A stretch of 64,000 nt of DNA, from the NCBI GenBank assembly GCA_937924775.1, contig CALDUT010000016.1, positions 113,235 to 177,234 of the forward strand, read 5' to 3'. Position 1 is the stretch's first letter, and each line of letters begins with the position of its first letter. The notes beneath the pieces are model-generated. The model saw nothing but the letters and a program-made list of their open reading frames with translations, was not told the origin of the DNA and searched no databases. Position numbers and translations under genes: made by a program. The DNA is from an uncultured Gemmata sp. (lineage in GTDB: Bacteria; Planctomycetota; Planctomycetia; Gemmatales; Gemmataceae). Of the stretch, positions 54,092 to 63,943 are shown piece after piece.

Positions 54092-54339
54092 ATACCGTAG
54101 AATGCCGGCCCGGTCGGGCGATTTCAAGGAATGAGGGAATTATGAGTCTATCGCGTGGAATTTCAGAAACTGTGTGGGAGTTATGAGAAGACGAGGATAT
54201 TGCTCCCCGCCCATACCCGGTTACGGCAGGGCGAACACACTGGATTGGCGGTTCCCCAAGAGGGATGGCACCGTCGCGGCCGCGGAGCGATTGCCCTGAC
54301 GAGGCATTGGAGGCGGTGGCGGCCGCGGGTGCCAGGAGG

Positions 54340-55233
54340 TCACTCGATCAATTCCACTTCGAAAACCAGCGTGGCATTGGGGGGAATGTCTGGGGGTGCC
54401 CCTTGCGCCCCGTAGCCCATGTCGGGGGGAATCACCAGCTTGCGGATGCCCCCGGGTTTCATCCCCGGAATGCCCTCTTGCCAGCCTTTGATCAGGCCGT
54501 TGAGGGAGAATTCCGCCGGTTCGCCCCGCCGGTGGCTGCTATCGAAGAGTTTGCCATCGAGCAACCAGCCGGTGTAGTGAATTTTCACTTTCGCGCCGGG
54601 TTGTACCGGTGTGCCGATACCTTCTTTGAGGTCGCGGTATTTCACCCCGGTATTGCGAATTTCTTGCAGATTCGGGTCGTTGTCGCCCGGGGTGGTACCG
54701 TCGGAGAGTTTGGTGAGGTCTTTGGGGGCTGTGAAGCTGATCAGTTCCACTTCAAAAATGAGCGTGGCCCCGCCGGGAATCTTGGGCGGCGAACCGATAC
54801 TGCCATAGCCTTTATCCGGGGCGATGACCAGCTTGCGGATACCGCCGGGTTTCATCCCGGGAATGCCTTCCTGCCAGCCGGCGATCAGATTCTTCAATTC
54901 GAGCGTCGCGGGGGTGGGCACGGCCTTGCCTTCCTTGGTGCTATCGAAGACCGTTCCGTCGGATAACCAGCCGGTATAATGCATGACGACGGTTGCATGT
55001 TGTGGGCACGGGTCGCCCGTACCGACTTTGAGGTCGCGGTATTTCACCCCGGGGCTGATATCCCGCAACTCGGGATCGTTGGCCGAACCGTTGGAGCCGT
55101 CGGACATGGTCCGCTCGGAGTTGCTCGAAACCATCACCACCAAACCCACCAATACCACAATGGCCCCAACTCCCGCCGCGGGCACCAGGTATTGCTTCAT
55201 GGTGGCTCGATCGACACTATGCGTATCGCCCAT
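54340..55233 (-). CDS. Tandem FKBP-type peptidyl-prolyl isomerase, membrane-anchored
   Basis: A 297-residue protein. A helix at about 17-37 (YLVPAAGVGAIVVLVGLVVM) acts as signal anchor. Two FKBP domains follow: one at about 60-165 (VVMHYTGWLSDGTVFDSTKE, GWQEGIPGMKPGGIRKLVIA, GYGSIGSPPKIPGGATLIFE) and one at about 195-297 with the same motifs. Both keep the aromatic-Asp-Phe active-site pattern. It should catalyse prolyl cis-trans isomerisation outside the cytoplasm. Start at 55233 has GAGGG six bases upstream. Confidence 0.93.
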   Translation of the reverse strand: MGDTHSVDRATMKQYLVPAAGVGAIVVLVGLVVMVSSNSERTMSDGSNGSANDPELRDISPGVKYRDLKVGTGDPCPQHATVVMHYTGWLSDGTVFDSTKEGKAVPTPATLELKNLIAGWQEGIPGMKPGGIRKLVIAPDKGYGSIGSPPKIPGGATLIFEVELISFTAPKDLTKLSDGTTPGDNDPNLQEIRNTGVKYRDLKEGIGTPVQPGAKVKIHYTGWLLDGKLFDSSHRRGEPAEFSLNGLIKGWQEGIPGMKPGGIRKLVIPPDMGYGAQGAPPDIPPNATLVFEVELIE

Positions 55234-55339
55234 AGACACCCTCATAGTTCCAAGAATGACAAAAATCTCCTGTTGCCGGCTGTTATACGACCACGCCGCC
55301 AGGTAGGATCATCCTCAACTGTTCTTACGAGGAAATGCC

Positions 55340-56212
55340 ATGCGTGTGTTCGCTCTCGTGGTGCTGGGGCTGCTCGGAGGGATTATGGAGGGGGCCAGTC
55401 TGGCGCAAGAGACAAGCACGGACCCCAAAAACCAGGAATTGGAGAAACTCCTCGATGCCATTGAGGCCGCTGGGAAAGCGAAAAAGTACGACGAAGTCAT
55501 CAAATGGACGCAAAAAGCGGCGGCCCTCGACCCGATGAACCCCGCGATTCCTTATGCCGCCGGCGTGGCGTATGCCGGGTTGCGCAATCATGCGGAAGCC
55601 GTCAAAGCGTTCAGTGAAGTTCTCAAGCTGGAACCCAAAGCCGCTATCGCATATGATCGCCGCGGCGATGCGTATCTGAAACTCGGCCGCTTCCAGGAAG
55701 CCATCGCCGATTTCGACGCATACCTCAAAGCCCGCCCGGAGGATAAACCCGAACACTGGCGCCGCGGCATTGCCCTCTACTACGCCGGCCGCTTCGAAGA
55801 GGGGGTCAAACAGTTTGAACTCCACCGCACGGTCAACCCGGAGGATGTCGAAAATTCTGTCTGGCATTACTTGTGCAATGCCCGCGCCCACAACCCCCAG
55901 AAAGCCCGTCAGGAACTCATCCCGGTCACCCAGGATGCCCGCGTGCCTATGAAACAGGTGCTGGAACTCTTCGCCGGCAAAATCCCGCCGGCCGATGTTC
56001 TTGAGGCCGTTGAGAAGTCGCAACTGTCCGGTGACAAGCTCCAAGAAGCCCGTTTCTACGGCTATCTCTACGTCGCGCTTTATTACGACAGCCAGGGCGA
56101 CACGAAGAAATGCCGCGAACACCTCACGCCAGCCGTGGAGAAATACAAAATCGGCCACTACATGTGGGACGTGGCCGCCGTTCATCTCCAGTTGCTGAAG
56201 GACAAAAAGTGA
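55340..56212 (+). CDS. Secreted TPR-repeat protein
   Basis: A 290-residue protein with a signal peptide (MRVFALVVLGLLGGIMEG) and at least three TPR units: YDEVIKWTQKAAALDPMNPA, HAEAVKAFSEVLKLEPKAAI and FQEAIADFDAYLKARPEDKP, then a fourth weaker unit around RFEEGVKQFELHRTVNPED. The C-terminal half (ARFYGYLYVALYYDSQGDTK) resembles NlpI-like TPR proteins. It probably acts as a protein-interaction module outside the cytoplasm. A GAGGAAATGCC ribosome site precedes the ATG. Confidence 0.85.
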   Translation: MRVFALVVLGLLGGIMEGASLAQETSTDPKNQELEKLLDAIEAAGKAKKYDEVIKWTQKAAALDPMNPAIPYAAGVAYAGLRNHAEAVKAFSEVLKLEPKAAIAYDRRGDAYLKLGRFQEAIADFDAYLKARPEDKPEHWRRGIALYYAGRFEEGVKQFELHRTVNPEDVENSVWHYLCNARAHNPQKARQELIPVTQDARVPMKQVLELFAGKIPPADVLEAVEKSQLSGDKLQEARFYGYLYVALYYDSQGDTKKCREHLTPAVEKYKIGHYMWDVAAVHLQLLKDKK

Positions 56213-56339
56213 CCATCGTGGGTCAAACGTTGGCCCCCGCATAAACTGGGACCACGGCCTTCGTGGTGTATCGTTCCCCGACCGGGACCATGGCCTTCAT
56301 CGGGCGTTAATTCCCAATCGGCCGCGACCGCGGCCGACC

Positions 56340-59210
56340 CTAACGGCACGCCTTGAGAAACGCGATCAGGTCGGCGAGGTCCTGCTCGCTGAGCTGCTGT
56401 TCCAATCCTGCGGGCATCAGGGAGATGTTGCTAGGCGAAATACTGGCGACATCGGCCCGGGGGATCCGCTCTTCTTTGTCCGCGGCCACAATCACAATCA
56501 GTTCCTCGGGCGTATCTTTCTTCAGAATGCCGTTGAGGATGCGTTCATCCGTGGTGACGACGCGCACCGGCTCGTAACTGCGGACAAAGCTGGCACTGGG
56601 GAAAAGAATCGCTTCGAGCAGGTCGCGTTCGCTGCGGATAGAGCCGATTCTGGTCAAGTCTGGCCCGGCGGTACCGCCAACATAACCGACTTTGTGACAG
56701 GCGATGCACTGCGTTTTACTGCTATTGAAGACGAGTTGCCCCCGGCGGACATCGCCGGGTTTCAAGTTGGCCAGAATCTGGTCAAGCTTCGCTTTTTCGT
56801 CGGCGCGGGCGGCCTCGAGTTCCGCGTAGAGCTTCTCGGCCGCGGTTTTCACCGCGGGCGGGTATTTCTCCACCACCGGCTTGACCAACTCGGCCCGGAG
56901 CAGTGGGCGTACCGCCGGTTCTCGCAGGGCCGCGATCAGGGCGTGACCCACCGTTTCATCGGTGGATTTTGTAAAGACCCCCAGCAGCTTCATCAGGTCC
57001 AGCGGGCTGACCGTTTGGAACTGGGCGGTCAGGGCCACGAGCTGTTCGGGGCTCAGTTGGGCCCGTTGCAGGATGTCGGCTGCGGTGGAGCGATCCGCGG
57101 CAGGCTGGTTGCGGTCGAGGCGGGCCAGGAGGAATTCCAGTTCGGCAGGATCGAGGGGTTGGTTGGTGGGCCGGGCGGCCAGTAGGGCGAGGCGGAATTC
57201 CGCGGGGATCGAACCGGTCGGCCACAGCTTCGCCACGGGCAGCCGGGAAACGAACGCTTCATAATCTTTCGCGTTGGTTGGCAAGGTCCGGAAGACGAGC
57301 AACGCAGCTTGGAGCAATTCCTGGTCGGTCAGTTGGGGGGCCAGCCCCCCCAGGGCTTCCCGCCACGCCGCTGGGAGGGTTTTCTGCCCCGAGCGTGCCA
57401 TGAGGGTGAGAAGCAACTGTTGCGTTTCCCGACTGCCACCGACCAGGCCTTCGCCCACCACTTTCTGAACGGCGGCATCCCCGGTGAAGGGGATCATTCG
57501 CGACACCCATTCGTCGCGTGCGGCGGGTGGGAGTTGGTGGGCGGTCGCGATTTTCGTGCGGAAGTAGTTGGCGAGCTGCCGGCCCCAGTGGGGGTGGCGT
57601 CCGGCGATCCACCACGCGGTTTCCCGGAGGGCGGTATCTTGGGCGTCGAGTTCGGCGATAACGGCGGCGGCATCCAACGCCGGTGCGGGCATGGAGGAGA
57701 GAGCGGCCAGACAGGCGCGGCGAACCGCTGGGGCAGGGTGCTGGAGCCCTTGGGCGGTGGCGGTTGCATCACCGATTTCGATGAGGGCGTAGGTGAGGGC
57801 GTGATCGAGCGGGCGATCGTTGCGTTCGTCGGCGAGGGCTTGGAGAATCGCGGGAATGGCGGAGGCGTGGCCGATCCGCCCGAGAGCTTCGGCGGCGAGC
57901 CGCCGCGTGTGCAGGTTTTTGTCGCCTAAAGCGGTGATGGCTTCCTTGAGGCCGGTGGCGTCCCGCATTAACGCAATTTTACGCAGGCGAGGTAAGGGTT
58001 GTGGTTGCGGTTTGACCGCCTGGCGGTGGGCCCCGATTTTCTTGATCCGGTAAATGGCCCCGGTTACGTCTGGTTTCACCAACTGCGAAGTGGGGCAGCA
58101 GAGCTTGTACCAGCCCCCGGTATCGACAATCAGCAACGAGCCGTCAGCATCTTCAATCACGTCGGTGGGGTGGAAGTCGATGTTGTCGGACACGAGGAAG
58201 TCGAAGTCGCGGCTGGTGTAGGTGGAGCCGTGGGGTTGGAGGATGTGCCGGCTGACCTTCCGCAGGTTGAATTGGCAGCAGAAGAGGTTGTTGACGTATT
58301 CTGGACCGAATTGATCGGATTCGTAGCGGTGCAGGCCGGCGGGGGCCGCAGGCCCCATGTGGGTGAGGACCGGCATCAGTTGTGGCCCAGTCCAGGGGTG
58401 ATCGTAAATCGGGCTGTGGTCTTTGCCGTAGATGCCACCGTAGATGGCGTGGATCAGCCCGTCGCGTCGGCCGTCGCGGGGGTGCTGGAAGAATGTGGTG
58501 CTGAAGATCAGATCGCCATTGGGCAGAAACACCACATCCACGGGGTTATCCATGCCTCCGGTCATGACCGGTTCAATTCCCGAGCCATCCGGTTTGGCAC
58601 GGAAGATGTGCGCGGCGCGGGTTGTGAGCTTCTTGCCGTTGGGGAGGGTGTAGTGTTGTTCGGCGAAAGCGCCTTTGGTCCAGTAGATGTAGCCATCGCC
58701 GGGTCCGCGGTAGGGGCCGTGGAGGTCGTTGGCACAGCCGGTGAGGGTTTTGCCATCGAACCAAATCTCTTCCTTGTCGGCGATGCCGTCGTCGTTGATG
58801 TCGGTGAACTTGAGGATCTGCGGCGGCGCGGCAACATACAGCGATCCGGCGTACCACATGCACCCTTCCGGGAACATGAGGTTTTTCACGAAGACGGTTT
58901 GCTTATCGAAAACGCCGTCACCGTTGGTATCTTCCAGCCGCAGGATGCGGTGGGGTTTCTTTTCCAATTGGAGCTGCACTTTTTCGTTGGAACCGCTCGA
59001 ATCGGTGACGTAGAGGCGACCTTTGTCGTCGAAGTCGCAGGCGATGGGTCGCGGGGCCATTTTGGCATCGGCGGCCACTTCGATAGTGAAGCCTTCCGGG
59101 AGCGTGAAGGTGTGGCCATTGAGTTGGACCTGATGGGTCCGCGGCGTTTCGAACTGGCCTTGGGCAACCGCAGTCAGAACCAGGAGTGTCACGAGTGTCA
59201 AACGGAACAT
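56340..59210 (-). CDS. PVC-type heme-binding / membrane-bound dehydrogenase-like protein
   Basis: A 956-residue exported protein with signal peptide (MFRLTLVTLLVLTAVAQGQF). The N-terminal half (PRPIACDFDDKGRLYVTDSS, FTDINDDGIADKEEIWFDG, PDGSGIEPVMTGGMDNPVDV) is the Piru_Ver_Nterm type beta-propeller (TIGR02604). The middle is a HEAT-like helical array (LAAEALGRIGHASAIPAILQ). Near 835-840 the c-type heme motif CIACHKVGYVGGTAGPDLTR starts the TIGR02603 C-terminal domain. Such proteins are expanded in Planctomycetes and Verrucomicrobia; substrates are unknown, with sugar dehydrogenase roles proposed. GAGGAGG precedes the start. Confidence 0.92.
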   Translation of the reverse strand: MFRLTLVTLLVLTAVAQGQFETPRTHQVQLNGHTFTLPEGFTIEVAADAKMAPRPIACDFDDKGRLYVTDSSGSNEKVQLQLEKKPHRILRLEDTNGDGVFDKQTVFVKNLMFPEGCMWYAGSLYVAAPPQILKFTDINDDGIADKEEIWFDGKTLTGCANDLHGPYRGPGDGYIYWTKGAFAEQHYTLPNGKKLTTRAAHIFRAKPDGSGIEPVMTGGMDNPVDVVFLPNGDLIFSTTFFQHPRDGRRDGLIHAIYGGIYGKDHSPIYDHPWTGPQLMPVLTHMGPAAPAGLHRYESDQFGPEYVNNLFCCQFNLRKVSRHILQPHGSTYTSRDFDFLVSDNIDFHPTDVIEDADGSLLIVDTGGWYKLCCPTSQLVKPDVTGAIYRIKKIGAHRQAVKPQPQPLPRLRKIALMRDATGLKEAITALGDKNLHTRRLAAEALGRIGHASAIPAILQALADERNDRPLDHALTYALIEIGDATATAQGLQHPAPAVRRACLAALSSMPAPALDAAAVIAELDAQDTALRETAWWIAGRHPHWGRQLANYFRTKIATAHQLPPAARDEWVSRMIPFTGDAAVQKVVGEGLVGGSRETQQLLLTLMARSGQKTLPAAWREALGGLAPQLTDQELLQAALLVFRTLPTNAKDYEAFVSRLPVAKLWPTGSIPAEFRLALLAARPTNQPLDPAELEFLLARLDRNQPAADRSTAADILQRAQLSPEQLVALTAQFQTVSPLDLMKLLGVFTKSTDETVGHALIAALREPAVRPLLRAELVKPVVEKYPPAVKTAAEKLYAELEAARADEKAKLDQILANLKPGDVRRGQLVFNSSKTQCIACHKVGYVGGTAGPDLTRIGSIRSERDLLEAILFPSASFVRSYEPVRVVTTDERILNGILKKDTPEELIVIVAADKEERIPRADVASISPSNISLMPAGLEQQLSEQDLADLIAFLKACR

Positions 59211-59590
59211 CCCACCGCCTCCTCGGCCCGTGTTTTCCAACCTGTTATCAGCATACCGATTTCGGGGGGGGCGTGTCATGTCCGTAGCTATCCGGTTCTG
59301 GACCGGGGATGGCCGTGGACAAGTTTTGCCCCCGGTGGGGCACGCACCGCCCGAGAGACTGTGTAAAATGTGGTCAGACAGTAAAATATCCGTTCGAAAA
59401 CGGCGTGGCGGTCGGGGTTTCGTGCCCGGTCAGCTGCAGGGCAGGTGGCGGAACATACAGGAAAACGCTTCCCGACTATCGCGGGCAACGCTTTCCGAGC
59501 TGCCCAGGTGGGAAGAATTCGCTGGTTGAAAGGGCGAGGGCGATTTCCCAGTATTCTACAATGTCGTCAGCTGCGATGTATGGAGTAATG

Positions 59591-60970
59591 ATGATTCGAT
59601 TGAGTTGTTTCGTCATTAGCACCGTGGGTCTGTCCGCGGCGCTAGCCACGGCGGACGATTGGCCGCAATGGATGGGACCTCACCGCGATGGTCGTTGGGC
59701 TGAAACCGATATCGTCGAAGTGTTTCCTACCAGCGTCCCAAAAGATGAAAGCGGTGTAAAACTGGTGTGGAAAGCGCCGATCGCTGGGGGCTACTCGGGT
59801 CCGGCGGTAGCCGGGGGGAAAGTCTTCGTGACGGATCGGGTGCTGGCCAAAGGGGCCAAAAACCCCGACGATCCCTTCGACACCAAACAGAAAGTCGCCA
59901 GTATTGAACGGGTTCTGTGTTTCGACGCCGCGACCGGCGAGCTTCTTTGGAAGCATCAATACGATTGCCCTTATCAAATCAGTTATCCGGCCGGTCCCCG
60001 CTGCACTCCCACCGTCGCTGATCAAAAAGTGTACACACTGGGGGCGATGGGGGATTTATATTGCCTGGACGTTCGCAATGGGGGTGTGATCTGGTCGAAG
60101 AACTTTCCCCAGGATTTCCACGCGAAGGTCCCGACGTGGGGTTTTTGCGGCCATCCGTTGGTCTACAAGAATCTGCTGATCTGCACTGTGGGGGGCGAAA
60201 ATGCTGTCGCGGTGGCGTTCGACAAGGACACCGGCGAGGTGAAGTGGAAAGCCCTGAATGCTCGGGAAATCGGTTACAGCCCGCCAACGCTGATCCATGC
60301 CGCCAATCGCGACCAACTCGTGATTTGGCACGCTGGGGCAATCAATGGCCTGGATCCCCTGACTGGTGAAGTATTTTGGTCGGTCGATTTGGAGCCGAAA
60401 TACGGCATGGCCATCATGGCACCGCAGCAGGAGGGCGATTTTCTGTTCGCCGCTGGCATTGGGGGGGCGGGGGTGGTCCTCCGACTCGATTCTGAGAAGC
60501 CCAAAGTTTCGGTCGTGTGGCAGGAAGTGATGGAACGCGACGGCAATACGCCCAAACAACGAGGACTCTACCCCGTGAATATGACGCCCCTGATTGATCG
60601 GGGGATCATCTACGGGGTCGATCAGCCCGGGATGCTACGCGCGGTGGAACTGCGGAGCGGCAAAAAGCTGTGGTTTACGCACAAACCGGTCATCGGTCGC
60701 GAAGAAGCCGAAGACTACAAAGGGGCTAGCTCCGGCACCGCCTTTCTGGTGAAAAACGGCGACCGCTACTTCCTTTTTGCCGAAACGGGCGAGTTGATCA
60801 TCGCCCAACTGTCGGCCGCGGGGTATCAGGAGATCAGCCGAACACCTCTGTTGAAGCCCACCGGCACTGCCTTTGGCCGCAAGGTTCTTTGGAGCCATCC
60901 GGCGTTTGCCAACAAGTGTATTTTTGTTCGCAACGACAAGGAACTGGCTTGCTTTTCCTTGGCGCGGTGA
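59591..60970 (+). CDS. PQQ-like beta-propeller repeat protein
   Basis: A 460-residue exported protein. Signal peptide (MIRLSCFVISTVGLSAALAT) ends before ADDWPQWMGPHRDGRW, the usual opening of planctomycete PQQ-type propellers (Pfam PQQ_2 family). Repeats such as ERVLCFDAATGELLWKHQYD, LYCLDVRNGGVIWSKNF and VAVAFDKDTGEVKWKALN mark propeller blades. Binding of pyrroloquinoline quinone is not implied by the fold. Starts at 59588 and 59591 are adjacent; GGAG spacing favours 59591. It is divergent from the heme protein gene. Confidence 0.85.
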   Translation: MIRLSCFVISTVGLSAALATADDWPQWMGPHRDGRWAETDIVEVFPTSVPKDESGVKLVWKAPIAGGYSGPAVAGGKVFVTDRVLAKGAKNPDDPFDTKQKVASIERVLCFDAATGELLWKHQYDCPYQISYPAGPRCTPTVADQKVYTLGAMGDLYCLDVRNGGVIWSKNFPQDFHAKVPTWGFCGHPLVYKNLLICTVGGENAVAVAFDKDTGEVKWKALNAREIGYSPPTLIHAANRDQLVIWHAGAINGLDPLTGEVFWSVDLEPKYGMAIMAPQQEGDFLFAAGIGGAGVVLRLDSEKPKVSVVWQEVMERDGNTPKQRGLYPVNMTPLIDRGIIYGVDQPGMLRAVELRSGKKLWFTHKPVIGREEAEDYKGASSGTAFLVKNGDRYFLFAETGELIIAQLSAAGYQEISRTPLLKPTGTAFGRKVLWSHPAFANKCIFVRNDKELACFSLAR

Positions 60971-60987
60971 TTTTCTGCTCGCACCGT

Positions 60988-61040
60988 CGCTCCGCGGTTT
61001 GGTATTCTGTGGGCGGGTTGGCCAGCTTTTCCGCGGAGCG
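60988..61040 (+). promoter_or_regulatory. Inverted repeat overlapping the ribosome site of the ceramidase-like gene
   Basis: CGCTCCGCGG (60988-60997) and CCGCGGAGCG (61031-61040) are perfect 10-bp inverted repeats. The right arm contains the GGAG ribosome-binding sequence seven bases before the ATG, so pairing would hide it. Control of translation is possible; a chance GC-rich dyad cannot be excluded. Confidence 0.4.
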
Positions 61041-61045
61041 TCATC

Positions 61046-62443
61046 ATGTGTCGGCTACTTACGATCGCAGTCACGCTTGTCGTTTCGGCACCCGCTATTG
61101 CCGGACCGCTGCAGGTGGGGGCCGCGGCTGTGGACATCACGCCGCCCAAGGGTTGCCCGATGGCCGGGTACTACTCCTACCGCGGCGCGGAAGGGACGCA
61201 CGATCCGTTGTGGGCCAAGGCCGTTGTGCTGGAAAAGGACGGCACCACGGTGGCGTTGGTCGCCCTCGATCTGATCAGCACGCCCCGCAAGATAGTGGAG
61301 GAATCGCGTCAGGCGATTGAGAAGCGGACGCAGATTCCTGGAACGCAGGTGATGATTTCGGCCACACACTCGCACACCGGGCCGATTCTACACGATGGTT
61401 CCGCCCGGGCCGACATTTTCACCGCCGATGGGGCCAAGATCGCCAAGGAGTACGTCGCGGCCTTACCGGGTCAGATCGCTGAGGCGGTCGCGAAAGCCCA
61501 CGCGGCGCGGCGGCCGGCCCGTGTGTCCTTCGCCACCGGGATAGAAGACGGCCTCGCCTTCAACCGCCGTTTCCACATGAAAGATGGCAGCATCGGCTGG
61601 AATCCCGGCAAGAAGAACCCAAACATCGTTCGCCCCGCCGGGCCCACCGATCCCAGCGTGCCCGTGGTGCTCTTTGAGACAGATGAGAAGACGCCTCAGC
61701 CCATCGCGATTTATGTGAACTTCGCCCTGCATTTGGATACCGTGGGCGGGTTGTATTTCTCTGCGGATTATCCGTACACGCTGGCCCGCTGCCTGGCGGC
61801 GGTGTACGGTGAAGATGTCGTAACTGTTTTCACCGCTGGCTGTTGCGGCGATGTGAACCATATCAACGTGGCCAGCGACAAGCCGCAGAAAGGGCATGGG
61901 GAAGCGGCCCGGATCGGCACCCGGCTGGCGGCGGAAGTGCTGCGGACGTGCGAGAAACTCACGCCCGCTGCCGCGGGCCCGCTGCGTGTATCCCGCGAAA
62001 TCGTGGAACTGCCACTGGCTCCGGTGACCAGTGACGACGTCGCGGCGGCCCAACGGGTGGTGGCCGATTTGGAAGCCAAAACCAAGCCTGCACCCAAGTT
62101 TCTGGAGCAGGTCCAGGCCTTCAAAGCTCTCGACATCAGCCAACGGTTGGGCAAGCCACTGGCGGTGGAAGTGCAGGTGATTTCCCTGGGCAGCGATCTG
62201 GCCTGGGTCAGCTTACCGGGGGAAATCTTCGTCGAGCTGGGGCTACAAATCAAGCGGGGCTCGCCCTTCCCGCAAACGATAATTGCTGAGCTGGCCAACG
62301 GAAGCATCGGTTACATCCCCACGCGGGTGGCCTATTCTCAGGGCCATTATGAGGTCGTCAGCGCCCGGTGTGCGGAAGGGAGCGGGGAGAAATTGGTGGA
62401 TGTCGCGCTGCAACAACTGCGGGCTCAGTTCCAGCAGAAGTGA
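61046..62443 (+). CDS. Neutral/alkaline ceramidase-like exported hydrolase
   Basis: A 465-residue protein with signal peptide (MCRLLTIAVTLVVSAPAIAG). The segment VGAAAVDITPPKGCPMAGYY and the zinc-site motif ATHSHTGP match the neutral/alkaline non-lysosomal ceramidase N-terminal domain (Pfam PF04734); GCCGDVNHINVASDKP is a further conserved block. Planctomycetes carry many such short members, which lack the C-terminal Ig-like domain of true ceramidases, and their substrates are unknown. It follows the PQQ-type gene by 75 bp on the same strand. Confidence 0.85.
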   Translation: MCRLLTIAVTLVVSAPAIAGPLQVGAAAVDITPPKGCPMAGYYSYRGAEGTHDPLWAKAVVLEKDGTTVALVALDLISTPRKIVEESRQAIEKRTQIPGTQVMISATHSHTGPILHDGSARADIFTADGAKIAKEYVAALPGQIAEAVAKAHAARRPARVSFATGIEDGLAFNRRFHMKDGSIGWNPGKKNPNIVRPAGPTDPSVPVVLFETDEKTPQPIAIYVNFALHLDTVGGLYFSADYPYTLARCLAAVYGEDVVTVFTAGCCGDVNHINVASDKPQKGHGEAARIGTRLAAEVLRTCEKLTPAAAGPLRVSREIVELPLAPVTSDDVAAAQRVVADLEAKTKPAPKFLEQVQAFKALDISQRLGKPLAVEVQVISLGSDLAWVSLPGEIFVELGLQIKRGSPFPQTIIAELANGSIGYIPTRVAYSQGHYEVVSARCAEGSGEKLVDVALQQLRAQFQQK

Positions 62444-62579
62444 CCCCCCGCCACGGTCGTCGGCCAGCCCCCGGTGATCCGGCAATAACAGTTCGCTCCG
62501 GGCCTGGGTCTGCGAACCGTCGGCGAGAACGGTTAGTGCCTAGCCAGTATGCAGGCGGCTGAACCGCCACCGATCGCTC

Positions 62580-62609
62580 TTGTCGCTGGCGGTGCCACGG
62601 CGGTACAAT
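62580..62609 (+). promoter_or_regulatory. Sigma70-type promoter of the acyltransferase gene
   Basis: TTGTCG (62580-62585) and TACAAT (62604-62609) are 18 bp apart, 43 bp before the ATG. Confidence 0.55.
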
Positions 62610-62651
62610 CCGGCCCTCCAACCGGGGTATGAGGCGCAGGAGCCGGAAAAC

Positions 62652-63647
62652 ATGGCCAAGAAGGCACGCCGCCGTGCGGTGGATTTCGCGGTGTATCTGG
62701 TGTTGCGGGGAGTGGTCGCCGTGGTGCAGATGCTGCCGCCGCGAGCAGCCTATGCCCTGGCCGATAGCTTCGGTTGGGCCTTGCACCGCTTCGTGAAACG
62801 CCGCCGCGAGATCGCCCTAGCGAACGTGCAAGCCGCGTTTCCAGAAGTGGCGAAAGACCCGCGAGCCACCGATCAACTCGTCCGTGGCATGTTCCGCCAC
62901 TTCTGCCGTGCCATTGCGGAACTGATTCTCCTCCCGCGCAAACTCCATGTGACGAATTGGCGCAAATATCTGGTTCTCGACCACGGGGCCGTGACACTTC
63001 CCCCGCTTCTGACGCAGCGGGCCGTGTTGGTCGTCACCGCGCATTTCGGCAATTGGGAGATGGCCGGATTTGCTCTGGGGCTGTTCGGATTCCGCACTTA
63101 TGCGATCGCCCGGGTTCTGGAGAACCCGTATTTGGAACGCTTTGCTCTCAAATTCCGCCAGGCTACCGGTCAGACAATCATCGCTAAAAACGACGATTTT
63201 GCCCGCCTGACCGAAGCCTTGCGTCGCGGTGGAAAGGTGGCGACGCTGGCCGATCAAGACGCCGGCCCCCGCGGCGTCTTTGTGGATTTCTTCGGCCGCC
63301 CGGCCAGTACGCACAAGGCCGTGGCCCTCATGGCCATCGAATTTGACGCGGTGATGGTTGTGATGGGGGTTCCGCGGGTGAGCCGGGCCGACTATCCACA
63401 GCGGCCCGATTACGACCCGGCCAGCGAGCTGGCCCCGCTGTTTTACGCCGTTCGCTGTGCCGATGTCATCGATCCACGGGACTACGCGGGCGACCCCAAC
63501 GCCGTCAAGGCCATCACCGCCCGCTACACCGCGGCCTTGGAGACGCTCATTCGCGAACACCCCGAACAATACTTCTGGCTGCACCGCCGCTGGAAGCATC
63601 AACCCAAAGCCAAAACTGCCCGGACCGACGAACCGCGTGCGGCCTGA
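62652..63647 (+). CDS. LpxL/HtrB-type lysophospholipid acyltransferase
   Basis: A 331-residue membrane-associated enzyme. One N-terminal hydrophobic segment (VDFAVYLVLRGVVAVVQMLP) is followed by the conserved acyltransferase motifs: VVTAHFGNWEMAGFALG (HxxxxE catalytic motif) and LADQDAGPRGVFVDFFGRPA. It matches the LpxL/HtrB/MsbB family, which adds secondary acyl chains to lipid A, and fits a Gram-negative type outer membrane alongside the BamA gene here. Other lipid A genes are not in the window. CAGGAG precedes the ATG at 62652; the longer frame upstream is unrelated. Confidence 0.88.
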   Translation: MAKKARRRAVDFAVYLVLRGVVAVVQMLPPRAAYALADSFGWALHRFVKRRREIALANVQAAFPEVAKDPRATDQLVRGMFRHFCRAIAELILLPRKLHVTNWRKYLVLDHGAVTLPPLLTQRAVLVVTAHFGNWEMAGFALGLFGFRTYAIARVLENPYLERFALKFRQATGQTIIAKNDDFARLTEALRRGGKVATLADQDAGPRGVFVDFFGRPASTHKAVALMAIEFDAVMVVMGVPRVSRADYPQRPDYDPASELAPLFYAVRCADVIDPRDYAGDPNAVKAITARYTAALETLIREHPEQYFWLHRRWKHQPKAKTARTDEPRAA

Positions 63648-63943
63648 CGTAAAGCCCCGTCAGGATTGGCTTGCGATCCGCGGCAGGTTTTCCCATCGGC
63701 CCCAGGTTTCCCCCTCTCGGATTCACGGGGTAGCCGTGTGGAGCGGGTCGGGTTCGGGTGGGAACGGGGAAAGGTGTGCGTGCTGTAACGACACAGTTCA
63801 GCCGCGGCGAGGGCCGAGTGAGCGACACGTCACGGAAAACCTGCATGCCCCCGCCGTCGGCTGCAGCGCCGGGTTCGGCGCAACCACGCTCGCCGCATCG
63901 CGGCAACCCCTCTCCCACACAGCCGTAGCCACCCAGGCCGGGC

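Noticed and set aside
57999..59366. Plus-strand open frame opposite the PVC heme-binding gene
   Set aside because: Antisense of the propeller domain; Val/Gly-rich, no domain match.
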